NCBI GenBank assembly: GCA_022823055.1
Contig: JAJDXX010000064.1
Coordinates: forward strand, 1-34,787
DNA length: 34,787 nucleotides
Reading direction: 5' to 3'
From: Candidatus Binatia bacterium
GTDB taxonomy: Bacteria; Desulfobacterota; Binatia; UBA9968; JAJDTQ01
The notes under the pieces were generated by a model. It saw only the letters and a program-made list of their open reading frames with translations. It searched no databases and was not told the DNA's origin. Numbering within the stretch: position 1 is the first letter of the stretch; each line of letters starts with the position of its first letter. Of this stretch, positions 8,461 to 17,517 are shown in pieces. A program made the translations under genes and the position numbers.

Positions 8461-9485
8461 CAGGCCTGCACCTCCGGCACCCGCGCCAGCACCTCTTCCA
8501 GCACCGCTTCCGGCGCGATGCCGGAGGCCTCCGCCGCCAGGTTGAGCAGCAGACGGTGGCGCAGGCTCGGCATCAGGTCGCGGCGGATGTCCTCGAACGA
8601 GACGTTGGGACGGCCGGAGAGCAACGCCCTCGCCTTGGCCGCCAGGATGACCGCCTGCAAGCCTCGGGGGCTGGCGCCGTACTGCACGTACTTGCGCGCC
8701 AGCTCTGTGCTGTGCTCGGTCTCGGAGTGGGTCGCCATCACCAGGCGCACGGCGTAGTCGCGCACCGCGGCGGCCAGCGGCACCGCCCGCACCGCCGCGC
8801 GCATCTCCAGCACGGACTCCGCCGCCAGCACCTTGGCGAGGGCCCCGGAATGCGCCGCGGTGGTGAGATCGGCGATGCGCGCCATCTCGTCGTAGGAGGG
8901 ATAGCGGACGATGAGCTTGAAGAAGAAGCGGTCCACTTGCGCCTCCGGCAGCGGGTAGGTCCCCTCCATCTCGATGGGGTTCTGGGTGGCCAGGACCATG
9001 AACGGGCTCGGGATGGCATGGAGCGCGCCGCCCGCGGTGACGCTCTGGTCCTGCATCGCCTCCAGCAGCGCCGATTGGGTCTTGGGCGTGGCCCGGTTGA
9101 TCTCGTCCGCCAGCACGATGTTGGCGAACACCGGACCCGCCTCGAACACGAACACCTTGCGCCCCGACGCGTCCTCGTTGACCACGTTGGTGCCGGTGAT
9201 GTCCGCGGGCATGAGGTCGGGGGTGAACTGGATGCGCGAGAAGCTCAGGTCCATCAGCTCCCCCAGCGAGCGCACGATCAGGGTCTTGCCGAGACCCGGC
9301 ACCCCCTCCAGCAGGCAGTGCCCGCCGCACACCAGCGCGATGAAGATGCCCTCGATGAGCTCCTCGTGGCCCACCACGGCCTTGTGCATCTCGCTCTTGA
9401 CTTCCTCGAACGCCCGCTGGGCGTCCCGCATGCGGGTGCGCACGCCCTCGGTCGTCGTTTCCTCGGTGGTTGCTTCCAGTGTCAC
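8460..9485 (-). CDS. MoxR-family AAA+ ATPase
   Basis: The AAA+ core is complete: Walker A GVPGLGKT at 61-68, Walker B IVLADEIN at 123-130, followed by RATPKTQSALLEAMQD typical of MoxR. The C-terminal lid helices are present. I place the start at the GTG at 9485 (341 residues) because GGGGAG lies 9 bases upstream. A GTG at 9518 would add 11 residues but lacks a ribosome site. MoxR ATPases act as chaperones in assembling or activating protein complexes with VWA proteins. Here the VWA partners (DUF58 and the triple-VWA protein) directly follow. Between it and the upstream coiled-coil gene is a 105-base gap with no further gene. Confidence 0.93.
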   Translation of the reverse strand: MTLEATTEETTTEGVRTRMRDAQRAFEEVKSEMHKAVVGHEELIEGIFIALVCGGHCLLEGVPGLGKTLIVRSLGELMDLSFSRIQFTPDLMPADITGTNVVNEDASGRKVFVFEAGPVFANIVLADEINRATPKTQSALLEAMQDQSVTAGGALHAIPSPFMVLATQNPIEMEGTYPLPEAQVDRFFFKLIVRYPSYDEMARIADLTTAAHSGALAKVLAAESVLEMRAAVRAVPLAAAVRDYAVRLVMATHSETEHSTELARKYVQYGASPRGLQAVILAAKARALLSGRPNVSFEDIRRDLMPSLRHRLLLNLAAEASGIAPEAVLEEVLARVPEVQA

Positions 9486-9590
9486 GTTACATCGCTCCCC
9501 GGAGCCCGGCGGGGACACGGCTCGGCGCGGACGCGGGCGGACGGCGATCCGCTTCCACGTCCGTGCCCTGCCGCGGCGCCGGGCTTCCGA

Positions 9591-10988
9591 CTAAGGTCTC
9601 CCGGTCACTCCCAGGGACAGGAAATAGTTCTTGATGGTTTCCTTGAACTCGGCGGGAATCTCCGCGGAGGACAGCTCCGCCTCCACCTGCCGTTGATACC
9701 GCACCACCACCGCCTCTTCCGTCACCGTGCTCTCGCCCGGACGCGCCTCCCCGCGGAAGCCGAACCCACGGCTCGGCCCCTGCCCCAGGAGCCCTTGCAG
9801 ATGGGTGCGCACGCGCGCCTGGAAGGCGGGGTCATAGGGTTCCTGCCCGCCCTTGCCGGGCTCGTTGCCCGGTTGCCGCCCCGCGGGCGGCGATTCCTCC
9901 ATCTCACTCTTGGGGCCGCCGGGCCGCGCTGCCTCGGCGAGGGATTCGCCCGGCGCATCCCCCGGCAACAGCTCGGTGAGGAACTGTTGCGTGGAGGCCA
10001 TCTCGCGCCGGTCCTGCTCCTGCCGGGCCTCCCGCTCCACGCGGTCGAGGAAGTCGCGGATCTCCTCCTCGCTCATCTCCGTGGAGTTCCCGGGCTGCCG
10101 GTCCAGGGAGGACAGGCCCATCGACTCCAGCATCTCGCTTCGGCTCTTGCCCTGCAGGGAACCGTCCATCTGCCGCGTCCTCGAGCGCTGGAGCTGCTCC
10201 CGCAGCTTCTCCAGGGCCGCGTCGGACAGCACCGGCCATTCCAGGCCCGCCTCGGTGGGCCACGAGCGGGTCATGTCCTCCAGCACCTCCACCATGGCTC
10301 CCACCGCGGCCTCGATCCCGGACTCGTCGTCCGCGGGATCGTCGAGCTGCCTTTCGGCCATCTCGCTCAGCGCCTCGGCCATGCGCCGGCTCTCGGCCAG
10401 GTCCCGCTCGCGCGCCCGCTCCTCCAGCTCCCGGGCGTGTTCCCGCAGCGTCTCGGCCATGCGCGACGCCGCCGACACCGCCTCGGGAGCACCCCCCGGC
10501 GGCAGCCACATCCCCGCCCCCGCCAGCAGCACCAGGAACGCGCCGGCCCAGGCGTGCCAGGACCGCGGACGCGGCAGCAACGGCGGGAGGGTCACCCGCA
10601 CGAGCTTCTCGGCCGCTTCCTCCACCACCAGCTCTTCCTCCGGACGGCGGCCCCCTTCCGCGGGCTCGCGGGACAGGATGTCCGATGCGGTCAGGACCCG
10701 TTCCCGGAGCTCCAGGCGGTCGTCCACCCCCTTGAGCGCACCCAGGAACGCGCGTTCGCGCCAGGGGCGCAACAGGAACACCGCCAAGGCCGCCGCGGCG
10801 AAGACCGCGGGCGCAAGCCACAGCAGGGCGGCGTCCGCCGCCGTGAGCGCGCGCGCCGCCACCACTGCAGCGGCCGTCAGCGCCGCGTAGAAGAGGCTTT
10901 CCCACAACAGGCGCTCGCGCCGCTTGCGCCGCTCCCACCGGCGCAGTTCGGCGAGCTTCTCGCGCAGCAGGGATTCGGAGTCGGTCAA
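9591..10988 (-). CDS. Membrane-anchored coiled-coil protein of the MoxR operon
   Basis: 465 residues if translation starts at the TTG at 10988. That codon overlaps the stop of the preceding gene (TTGA) and has AAAGG six bases upstream. Longer starts would lie inside the upstream gene and give Arg/Gly-rich nonsense. A charged N-terminus leads to two membrane helices (about 28-50 and 52-73) and a third (about 145-162). A long Glu/Arg/Met-rich coiled coil (about 175-420) follows, then a short folded tail with VVVRYQRQVEAEL. VDDRLELRERVLTASDI (88-104) resembles a motif of membrane proteins from other MoxR/VWA operons. The long charged part is presumably extracytoplasmic. No enzyme motif is visible, so a structural or partner-binding role is inferred. 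Confidence 0.75.
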   Translation of the reverse strand: MTDSESLLREKLAELRRWERRKRRERLLWESLFYAALTAAAVVAARALTAADAALLWLAPAVFAAAALAVFLLRPWRERAFLGALKGVDDRLELRERVLTASDILSREPAEGGRRPEEELVVEEAAEKLVRVTLPPLLPRPRSWHAWAGAFLVLLAGAGMWLPPGGAPEAVSAASRMAETLREHARELEERARERDLAESRRMAEALSEMAERQLDDPADDESGIEAAVGAMVEVLEDMTRSWPTEAGLEWPVLSDAALEKLREQLQRSRTRQMDGSLQGKSRSEMLESMGLSSLDRQPGNSTEMSEEEIRDFLDRVEREARQEQDRREMASTQQFLTELLPGDAPGESLAEAARPGGPKSEMEESPPAGRQPGNEPGKGGQEPYDPAFQARVRTHLQGLLGQGPSRGFGFRGEARPGESTVTEEAVVVRYQRQVEAELSSAEIPAEFKETIKNYFLSLGVTGRP

Positions 10989-11755
10989 TTGTAGCCTTTC
11001 TGCACCCGCCTGAGCCCCCAGGCCAGGAGCGCCAGCGCCACCGCGAACACCACGCCCTGGAAGCCCCAGTGGATCAGCGAAGGGGTCCACAGCACACCCC
11101 AGCGCACCGGCGCGGCGGCGATCTCCAGGGTGCCGAGATGATAGAGCAGAAACGCCACCGGGTTCAACGTCTGGGCCCATGCGCCGAAAGCACCGGAGAT
11201 CAGGAAGAAGCAGACGAAGATCCAGCGGATGAAGACCCGGCGGGTGTCCGCCTTGCGTTCCCAGAAGGCCAGCCCCACGAGGCCCCAGATGCCGTAGCCC
11301 ACGGCGTAGAGGAACAGCATGGGCAAGGTCGAGGCCATGTCCGCCAGGGGAGCGCGCGCGATGGCCCCCGACCAGGCCAGCAGCGGCGCGGCCAGGAGCA
11401 GCAGGATCAGCGAATGAACCAGCAGGATGGACAGCAGGCCGCCCGCCACCGCCGTGATGCTCAGCCGTTCCTCCTCGAGCCAGTGGCGCAGCGGCGAGAA
11501 GCGCCAGGCGAGGAACTCCAGGCCGGCGAAGCGCAGGGTCAGGTAGACGATGAGCAGCAGCGAGGCCACCGTGGAGAACTTGAAGAGGAAGGCCGGTCCG
11601 ATCCAGAAGCGGGCTTCTCCGGAGGGGAGCACCAGCGCCAGAAGCTGCAGCGCCCCCAGGATGAGCAGGTAGAACAGGTAGGTCACGTAGGCCTGCCCGT
11701 CCACCCAGTACACGGCCACGGCCTCGCGAAACACCGGATTGGTCCAGGGCCTCAC
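10985..11755 (-). CDS. Multipass membrane protein, ABC-2 permease-like
   Basis: 256 residues with about six hydrophobic helices. The N-terminus reads MRPWTNPVFREAVAVYW, typical of permease subunits in operons with MoxR and gliding/Gld-type genes (NPV-x-x-RE start). It starts at GTG 11755, overlapping the previous stop as GTGA, and ends overlapping the next start as TTGA, so it is fully translation-coupled on both sides. No partner ABC ATPase is encoded in the window. It may act as a membrane component of the MoxR/VWA complex rather than as a transporter. Family assignment is tentative; membrane topology is clear. Confidence 0.7.
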   Translation of the reverse strand: MRPWTNPVFREAVAVYWVDGQAYVTYLFYLLILGALQLLALVLPSGEARFWIGPAFLFKFSTVASLLLIVYLTLRFAGLEFLAWRFSPLRHWLEEERLSITAVAGGLLSILLVHSLILLLLAAPLLAWSGAIARAPLADMASTLPMLFLYAVGYGIWGLVGLAFWERKADTRRVFIRWIFVCFFLISGAFGAWAQTLNPVAFLLYHLGTLEIAAAPVRWGVLWTPSLIHWGFQGVVFAVALALLAWGLRRVQKGYN

Positions 11756-13518
11756 GGGTCCTCCTCCTCGGCGCCCACCGGGAGGGCGACGCGGAACAGC
11801 TTGAAGTGGTGCGCCGAGACCCGCGCGTCGTTCACCTGGAGCGCCGGTTCGTCACCGCCGATCCAGCCGATGACGAAGGCCGCCTTGGGGTCGTCGGCCT
11901 CGTTGTCCGGGAACACAGAGTAGCGCAGCAGCAGCTCGCGCGCTTCGTCGTCGAAACTCACGTCGCGCGGCTGGCGCTCATCCCCTGCCTCGCTTTCGGG
12001 AGGCGACACGGAAAGCTCCCGCCGCAGCACGCCGCCGGGCGGCACATCACCGAGCTTGTAGCCCTTTCCGCCCACCACGAGCCAACAATCCGTGAACGCG
12101 CCGGAGCCGCGGTTGGCGATACCGATCCGGTAGGTATCCGCGGTGTGCTGCCAGTCGATGCCCACCGGCGACGGCTCCAGCGAGCGCAGCTTGAACAGCG
12201 CGGAGTTCCATTCCGTGAGCGGGACGTGCACCCGTCCGTGGGGGCGTCCCTGCCGCAGCACGAGCGCCGCCTCCAGGTCGTCGCCGGAAGCAGGCACGAG
12301 GTCGAACTGGCTCCACCCGTCCCTGAGGCTGAAGGAGAAGTCCTTGTGCCGGGTGGCGAACAGGCCCACGTTGGCGTGGACCGGCGCCACGTCGGACCAC
12401 GGACTGCCGTCCACCACGGTCGAAGAGATCAGGATGCCGTCGGGCACGTGGCCGCCCCGGTCGAAGTACCAGTAGCCGGCCAGCGCCGATGCCGCCACCA
12501 ATGCCGCGGGCGCCAGCACGAGCCGGTAGCCGGCGGGCACGCCGCTCCTCCAGTAACGGAACCAGAGCAGCAGCGAGCCGATGTAGAGCGCCAGCGCCAG
12601 CAGCAGCGTCAGTATCGGAGAGCGCAGGCTGGAAAAGCCGAAGTCCTGGAGCAGAATCGTGAACACCGACCGGTTCCACGCGCTCCACGGGTCCGTGCCT
12701 CTGGGCGGCGGCTTCCCCAGCACCTCGCCGAAGAGCGCCGGAAGGCCCTCCCAGTCGGACACGGGGGGGCGGCCCACGTCCAGCGACAGGTAGGCCACCC
12801 GGCCGGCGCCGTGATCGCGCTGCACCAGGATGGGCGTGCCCCCTTCTTCCACGAGCACCGTGCTGTCCGCGGCCGCCACCGTATCCTGAACGAGGAGATC
12901 CGCAAGCGTGCCGCCGAACTGCGCGGACAGTTCGGGTAACGCGTCCACGCGTTTCACCCCACGCACCGTCACCGGGAGGATCGGCGCGGTGGCGCGGTCG
13001 CGGTACAAGGCGAAGTGCGCCCCGCCCAACACCGCGAGGGTCCCGCCGGACGAGAGCCAGCGTTCCAGGGCGGCGCGCTGGCGCCGCGACATGCCGCGCA
13101 GGGACTGCTCGTAGAGCACGACGCTCCATACCCCGCCGTAGGCGCGGGCGTCCTCGGGCAGATCGCTCAGGGGAAGGGACACGACGGGCACGGGGGTCTC
13201 GTAGGGAAGGGGAATGGCCGGGGCGACGTTGCTGCGGGTCAGCAGCAGCACCAGCGGCTGACCCGTGAAGCGCCCCCGGAGCGTGACGGCGGTCTCATGA
13301 CTCTGTCCGCCGCCCGTGAAGCGCAGCACCAGCGGCTGCGCCACCGTATCCGGGTCGACGGTGACGAACAGGACCTTGCGGGCGTGGGCGGAGAGAAAGA
13401 GATCGCGCTGCTGGATGAAGGAGTAAGGTTCCATCCCGCGGGTGGGCCCGCCGCGGGCCTCCACCACTTCCAGTACGCCGCGGACGGCCGCGCCGGAGTT
13501 CACCAGCTCGATGCGCAC
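11752..13518 (-). CDS. Amidotransferase-like membrane protein (DUF4350/GATase type)
   Basis: At least 588 residues from GTG 13518. A segment VVLYEQSLRGMSRRQRAALERWLSSGG (in two parts, 133-159) followed by LAVLGG looks like the non-catalytic class I amidotransferase fold of proteins in MoxR operons. Two membrane helices follow (about 301-321 and 332-351), then a beta-rich C-terminal domain. The open frame continues upstream of 13518. It encodes a hydrophobic run ALALLLAVPVQAQ, like a signal peptide, then HAEPGFGGIFRLGEPLPV, which looks like genuine mature protein. However, no ATG, GTG or TTG occurs in that stretch back into greA, so the true start is unresolved (a rare ATC or CTG codon, or a sequence error). 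Most of the protein is expected in the periplasm. Confidence 0.75.
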   Translation of the reverse strand: MRIELVNSGAAVRGVLEVVEARGGPTRGMEPYSFIQQRDLFLSAHARKVLFVTVDPDTVAQPLVLRFTGGGQSHETAVTLRGRFTGQPLVLLLTRSNVAPAIPLPYETPVPVVSLPLSDLPEDARAYGGVWSVVLYEQSLRGMSRRQRAALERWLSSGGTLAVLGGAHFALYRDRATAPILPVTVRGVKRVDALPELSAQFGGTLADLLVQDTVAAADSTVLVEEGGTPILVQRDHGAGRVAYLSLDVGRPPVSDWEGLPALFGEVLGKPPPRGTDPWSAWNRSVFTILLQDFGFSSLRSPILTLLLALALYIGSLLLWFRYWRSGVPAGYRLVLAPAALVAASALAGYWYFDRGGHVPDGILISSTVVDGSPWSDVAPVHANVGLFATRHKDFSFSLRDGWSQFDLVPASGDDLEAALVLRQGRPHGRVHVPLTEWNSALFKLRSLEPSPVGIDWQHTADTYRIGIANRGSGAFTDCWLVVGGKGYKLGDVPPGGVLRRELSVSPPESEAGDERQPRDVSFDDEARELLLRYSVFPDNEADDPKAAFVIGWIGGDEPALQVNDARVSAHHFKLFRVALPVGAEEEDP

Positions 13519-13654
13519 GGGCAGCGGTTCGCCCAGACGGAAGATGCCGCCGAATCCCGGCTCGGCATGGATCGAAACCTGAGCCTGAACGGGAACGGCG
13601 AGGAGCAGCGCCAGGGCCGCGATGCCGGCCGCGCGGCTCGCGACAAACGCGATC

Positions 13655-14143
13655 CTATTCGATGAAGGAGACGTCCAGGACCTCGAAGTTCCGTACGCCC
13701 GCGGGCGTGCGCACCTCCACCAGGTCGCCCACGCGCCGTCCGATCAGCGACCGTGCCACCGGAGACCCAAGGGAAATCCTTCCCTCCTTGGGCTCGGCCT
13801 CGTGCTCGCCCACGATCTGGTAGACGACGTCCTCGTCGGTGTCGTCGTCCACCAGCTTGACGGTGGCGCCGAACACGATCTTGTCGCCGGAAAGCTTGGA
13901 AATATCGATGATCTGCGCGCGCGCGATCCTGTCCTCGAGTTCGCGGATCTGGACGTCGAGCAGGGACTGGCGGTCCTTGGCCGCGTGATACTCGGCGTTC
14001 TCCGACAGGTCGCCGTGGGCGCGGGCCTCCTCGATGTCGCGGACGTTCCTGGGACGTTCAACCGATTTGAGGCGCTGGAGATCCTCCAGCAATTGCTGAT
14101 GCCCACGCGCCGTCATGGGCACGGAGCCGTCGTGGTCTGCCAT
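13655..14143 (-). CDS. greA: Transcription elongation factor GreA
   Basis: 162 residues, normal for GreA. The product rescues backtracked RNA polymerase by stimulating transcript cleavage. The N-terminal coiled coil contains the tip region ARAHGDLSENAEYHAAKD, with the conserved acidic residues of the tip (D and E of GDLSENAEY). The C-terminal FKBP-like domain ends with GSPVARSLIGRRVGDLVEV. The start at 14143 has an AGAGGTG ribosome site at good spacing; the longer frame to 14329 crosses the promoter and is rejected. The stop lies inside the open frame of the next gene, so greA appears to head the MoxR/VWA operon. Confidence 0.95.
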   Translation of the reverse strand: MADHDGSVPMTARGHQQLLEDLQRLKSVERPRNVRDIEEARAHGDLSENAEYHAAKDRQSLLDVQIRELEDRIARAQIIDISKLSGDKIVFGATVKLVDDDTDEDVVYQIVGEHEAEPKEGRISLGSPVARSLIGRRVGDLVEVRTPAGVRNFEVLDVSFIE

Positions 14144-14246
14144 CTGACTGCACCTCTGAAGAATGTTTGTCTGAAAATGTTTCTCTGAAAAAGCTCCGGG
14201 CGAGCCGAGGAACCTCCGCCCGCCCGTGGATATTGACCAAGTGGGG

Positions 14247-14274
14247 ATTTTAACACCCGTCCATGAGAAGTCAA
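14247..14274 (-). promoter_or_regulatory. Sigma-70-type promoter of greA and the MoxR operon
   Basis: The minus strand shows TTGACT (14274-14269), a 16-base spacer and TAAAAT (14252-14247). Transcription would begin about 95 bases before the greA start. The leader is rich in repeats of AAACATT and ends with the greA ribosome site. As no other clear promoter is seen down to 3168, this one may drive the whole operon. Confidence 0.6.
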
Positions 14275-14332
14275 AGAAGGGTTTCAGGCACCGGCTCGGA
14301 CCTCCGCACCGAACCGGGAACCCCCGCACGGC

Positions 14333-15334
14333 TCAGGAAAGCCGCGGCGGATTCGGCCAGGAGCGCTTGCCGGGTCCGAAGACGTGACAGGCCGTGCCGT
14401 GGCCGCCGTAGGCGAACTCCAGCTCGGGCTCCACCTCGGTGCAGATCTGCTCGCGGTACGGGCAACGCGGGTGGAAGTTGCAACCCGACGGCGGGTTGAC
14501 GGGGCTGGGCACGTCGCCCTCCAGCACCATGCGGTCCTTCTTGGGATTGGGATCCGGCATGGGCACCGCGGACAGCAGCGCGCGGGTGTACGGATGGCGC
14601 GCGTCCTTGTAGATGGCGTCGCTGGGAGCGATCTCCACGACCTTGCCCAGGTACATGATCGCCACCCGGTGGCTGACGTGCTCCACCACCCGGAGGTCAT
14701 GGGAGATGAAGAAGAACGTGAGGCTCATGCTCTCCTGCAACTCCTGCAGGAGGTTGATGATCTGGGCCTGGATGGACACGTCCAGCGACGACACGGGTTC
14801 GTCGGCGACGATGAACTTCGGCGACACCGCCAGCGCCCGGGCGATGCCGATGCGCTGCCGCTGGCCGCCGCTGAACTCGTGCGGATAGCGGTCGTAGTGG
14901 TCCTCCCGGAGCCCCACCTTGTCGAGCAGCGCCATCACCTGTTCCCTGCGTCCGCTGCCGGAAGCCATCTTGTGGATCTTGAGGCCCTCGCCGATGATCT
15001 CGCCCACGCGCATGCGCGGGTTGAGGGAGGCGTAGGGGTCCTGGAAGATGATCTGCATGCGCCGGCGCAAGTCACGCATCTCGGCGCTGGAGACCCGCAT
15101 GATGTCCTTGTTCTCGAACAGGATCTCGCCGTCGGTGGGCTCGATCAGCCGCAGGATCGTGCGCCCCAGCGTCGACTTGCCGCAACCGGATTCTCCCACC
15201 ACGCCGAGAGTCTCTCCCTCCTCCACCGTGAGGCTGACCCCGTCCACGGCCTTCACGTCGCCCTTGCGCCGGGAGATCAGTCCCTCCGCCACCGGGAAAT
15301 ACTTTTTGAGGTTCCTGATTTCCAGCAAGCTCAT
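14333..15334 (-). CDS. Peptide/nickel ABC importer ATPase, DppF/OppF-like
   Basis: 333 residues with Walker A GESGCGKS at 47-54, signature FSGGQ at 154-158 and Walker B ending DEP at 178-180. The C-terminal oligopeptide-transporter extension holds four cysteines (GC, RC, IC, AC), a pattern that binds a [4Fe-4S] cluster in a mycobacterial OppD (family knowledge). It lies 43 bases after the DppD-like gene, with which it should form the nucleotide-binding heterodimer. Energises uptake of di- or oligopeptides; exact substrate unknown. No permease or binding-protein gene adjoins. A 32-base collapsed copy of its middle occurs at 17011-17042. Confidence 0.9.
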   Translation of the reverse strand: MSLLEIRNLKKYFPVAEGLISRRKGDVKAVDGVSLTVEEGETLGVVGESGCGKSTLGRTILRLIEPTDGEILFENKDIMRVSSAEMRDLRRRMQIIFQDPYASLNPRMRVGEIIGEGLKIHKMASGSGRREQVMALLDKVGLREDHYDRYPHEFSGGQRQRIGIARALAVSPKFIVADEPVSSLDVSIQAQIINLLQELQESMSLTFFFISHDLRVVEHVSHRVAIMYLGKVVEIAPSDAIYKDARHPYTRALLSAVPMPDPNPKKDRMVLEGDVPSPVNPPSGCNFHPRCPYREQICTEVEPELEFAYGGHGTACHVFGPGKRSWPNPPRLS

Positions 15335-15377
15335 GGGATTCCACGTCCTGTCGCGGGCAATCCGCCGTTCCCCGGAA

Positions 15378-16340
<963 letters not shown>

Positions 16341-16391
16341 GTCGCGCAGCCGCCGCCCTCTCCCACCGGCCCAACCGAACCGTAAGCGCGC

Positions 16392-16419
16392 ACTGTACCA
16401 AAAAACGGCGGGGGTGCAA
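16392..16419 (-). promoter_or_regulatory. Putative promoter of the dppD-dppF pair
   Basis: The minus strand has TTGCAC (16419-16414), a 16-base spacer containing a T-run, and TACAGT (16397-16392). It would give the two ATPase genes their own transcript, with a leader of about 45 bases. Its presence argues that the pair can be expressed without an upstream permease operon. Confidence 0.45.
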
Positions 16420-16442
16420 ACGGCTTTGCGGCTCTCCGCGAC

Positions 16443-16547
16443 CCCGGATCATACGCGCTATGCGTTCGCGCGGCGTTCGGCGGCGGCCCGGTCCCGGCGC
16501 TGCCTGGATGCGTCGCCTCTTGCAGCCGGAACAGGATGCGCCAAAGC
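16443..16547 (-). pseudogene. Collapsed chimera of higA 3' end and higB middle
   Basis: Bases 16443-16500 match the 3' end of the intact higA (around 17176-17235) almost exactly. From there the sequence continues directly as the middle of higB (around 17660-17711, encoding RRILFRLQE-THPGSA). The start of higA and the end of higB, about 430 bases in the intact locus, are missing. The join sits on a GCGC shared by both parents. It is a second copy of the higBA locus with an internal deletion, and it is not functional. Confidence 0.75.
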
Positions 16548-16604
16548 CTCTCCCGGTTCACCGGAACAGGACGACATGTTAAACAGGACCTTGGCGGCAT
16601 GATC

Positions 16605-16665
16605 CATTATCAGGAATACACCTTATTTCTGCCGCCCACCTGTCCTGCGAAGTGGGACCACCTCA
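16605..16665 (-). mobile_element. Remnant of an IS3-type terminal end
   Basis: Read on the minus strand from 16665, the sequence begins TGAGGTGGTCCCAC, includes GACAGG and reaches GGTGTATTCC. These landmarks occur in the same order and similar spacing as in the IS end at 1-120, but the two differ at many positions. No transposase frame follows, so this is a solo end. The lipoprotein gene begins just outside it. Stretch 16341-16695 has no intact gene: it holds the dppD promoter, the higBA chimera and this end. Confidence 0.5.
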
Positions 16666-16695
16666 CGAGTGAAGGTCCAGACAGGAGCGTGAGCC

Positions 16696-17010
16696 ATGAG
16701 AACACACGGACGTACGCCGCTGACCGGGATCACGATGGCGGCGATGTTCGCGTTAGCACTGCAAGGGTGCACCGAGAACATGGTGGCGGAGATGGTGTTC
16801 GACATGGACAAATACAACGTGAACCAGTGCCTGCTAAAGCCGCAGCCGACGCACTCGGGGGTCACGTTACCGAAGGGTACGCGCGGGACGTTCCAGGAAG
16901 ACGGAGGACGGGCGATTTTCTTCGTGGAGCCCGAGGACGGGGGGCACCCGGTCATGTACGACATCACCGGCCTCGGATGGTTGATGAGAACGTGCCGTGC
17001 GGGCGACTGA
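16696..17010 (+). CDS. Small putative lipoprotein
   Basis: 104 residues. The N-terminus has a basic start, a hydrophobic stretch and a lipobox-like LALQGC with Cys24, then TENMVAEMVFDMDKYNV. A signal peptidase II lipoprotein anchored in the envelope is therefore likely. An AGGAG ribosome site 8 bases upstream supports the ATG. The mature part contains a second and third Cys (CLLKP and RTCRAGD) that could pair. No known domain recognised. It stands alone between an IS remnant and a collapsed dppF fragment, so it may be cargo of the island; expression is uncertain because no promoter is evident. Confidence 0.6.
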   Translation: MRTHGRTPLTGITMAAMFALALQGCTENMVAEMVFDMDKYNVNQCLLKPQPTHSGVTLPKGTRGTFQEDGGRAIFFVEPEDGGHPVMYDITGLGWLMRTCRAGD

Positions 17011-17042
17011 ATCGCCACCCGGTGGCTCATGCTCTCCTGCAA
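17011..17042 (+). repeat. Collapsed fragment of the dppF-like gene
   Basis: The first 17 bases equal 14659-14675 and the last 19 bases equal 14722-14740 of the DppF-like gene, in the same order and strand. The two blocks share GGCT at the join, where 51 bases of the parent are absent. The fragment carries no function. Downstream, 17043-17184 has only a 25-codon frame (17069-17146, MTDHAKSAFAKRIRAAK start), possibly the truncated beginning of another gene. Confidence 0.7.
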
Positions 17043-17184
17043 ATGGGCCTTGCGGCGTTCCGCGGCCCATGACTGACCATGCCAAGTCCGCCTTCGCCAA
17101 GCGTATCCGCGCCGCCAAGCCCCCCAGGCACTCGCCCGTTCGGTGAAGCGGTCGCCCTTCCTCCAGTACAGCCGCGAGCCCGGA

Positions 17185-17499
17185 TCATACGGGCAATGCG
17201 TTCGCGCGGCGTTCGGCGGCGGCCCGGTCCCGGCGCGCCCGAGCAAGTTCGTAGCTAGCCTGCATCCGCATCCAATGCTCGGCGGTGCCCCAGCCGATAT
17301 CCTCCAGCGCCAGCGCCATGTTCGCGGACACCCCTGCCTTGCCGTTCAACAGGCGGGACAGGGTTCCGCGTTCACAACCCAGGTGCACTGCCGTCTCGGT
17401 CACGTTCCAGCCCGCCTCGTCCATGCTCTCGCGAACAAGCTCGCCCAGGTGCGGCGGGTTCTGCATCGGGCCGACGCGATCGTTTGCTATGTCGTTCAT
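17185..17499 (-). CDS. higA: HigA family antitoxin
   Basis: 104-residue antitoxin with an XRE-type helix-turn-helix. MQNPPHLGELVRE at 12-24 is the typical HigA opening (NPPHPG-x-x-L). WNVTETAVHLGCERGTLSRLL gives the DNA-binding helices, and MALALEDIGWGTAEHWMRMQ is the family's dimer region. It neutralises HigB and represses the operon. It starts 18 bases after the higB stop, with an AAGGAGC ribosome site; a Met at residue 12 is an alternative start. Toxin-first order is usual for higBA. The last bases of the gene are duplicated in the chimera at 16443-16500. Confidence 0.9.
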   Translation of the reverse strand: MNDIANDRVGPMQNPPHLGELVRESMDEAGWNVTETAVHLGCERGTLSRLLNGKAGVSANMALALEDIGWGTAEHWMRMQASYELARARRDRAAAERRANALPV

Positions 17500-17517
17500 G
17501 GTCAGTGCTCCTTCAGG

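Noticed and set aside
8461-9330. N-terminal extension of the DUF58 frame inside moxR
   Set aside because: The extension is Arg/Gly-rich and overlaps the AAA+ core of MoxR; the TGATG overlap sets the start at 8460.
10989-11180. N-terminal extension of the coiled-coil membrane protein
   Set aside because: It overlaps the permease-like gene and lacks protein-like composition; TTG 10988 has a ribosome site and stop/start overlap.
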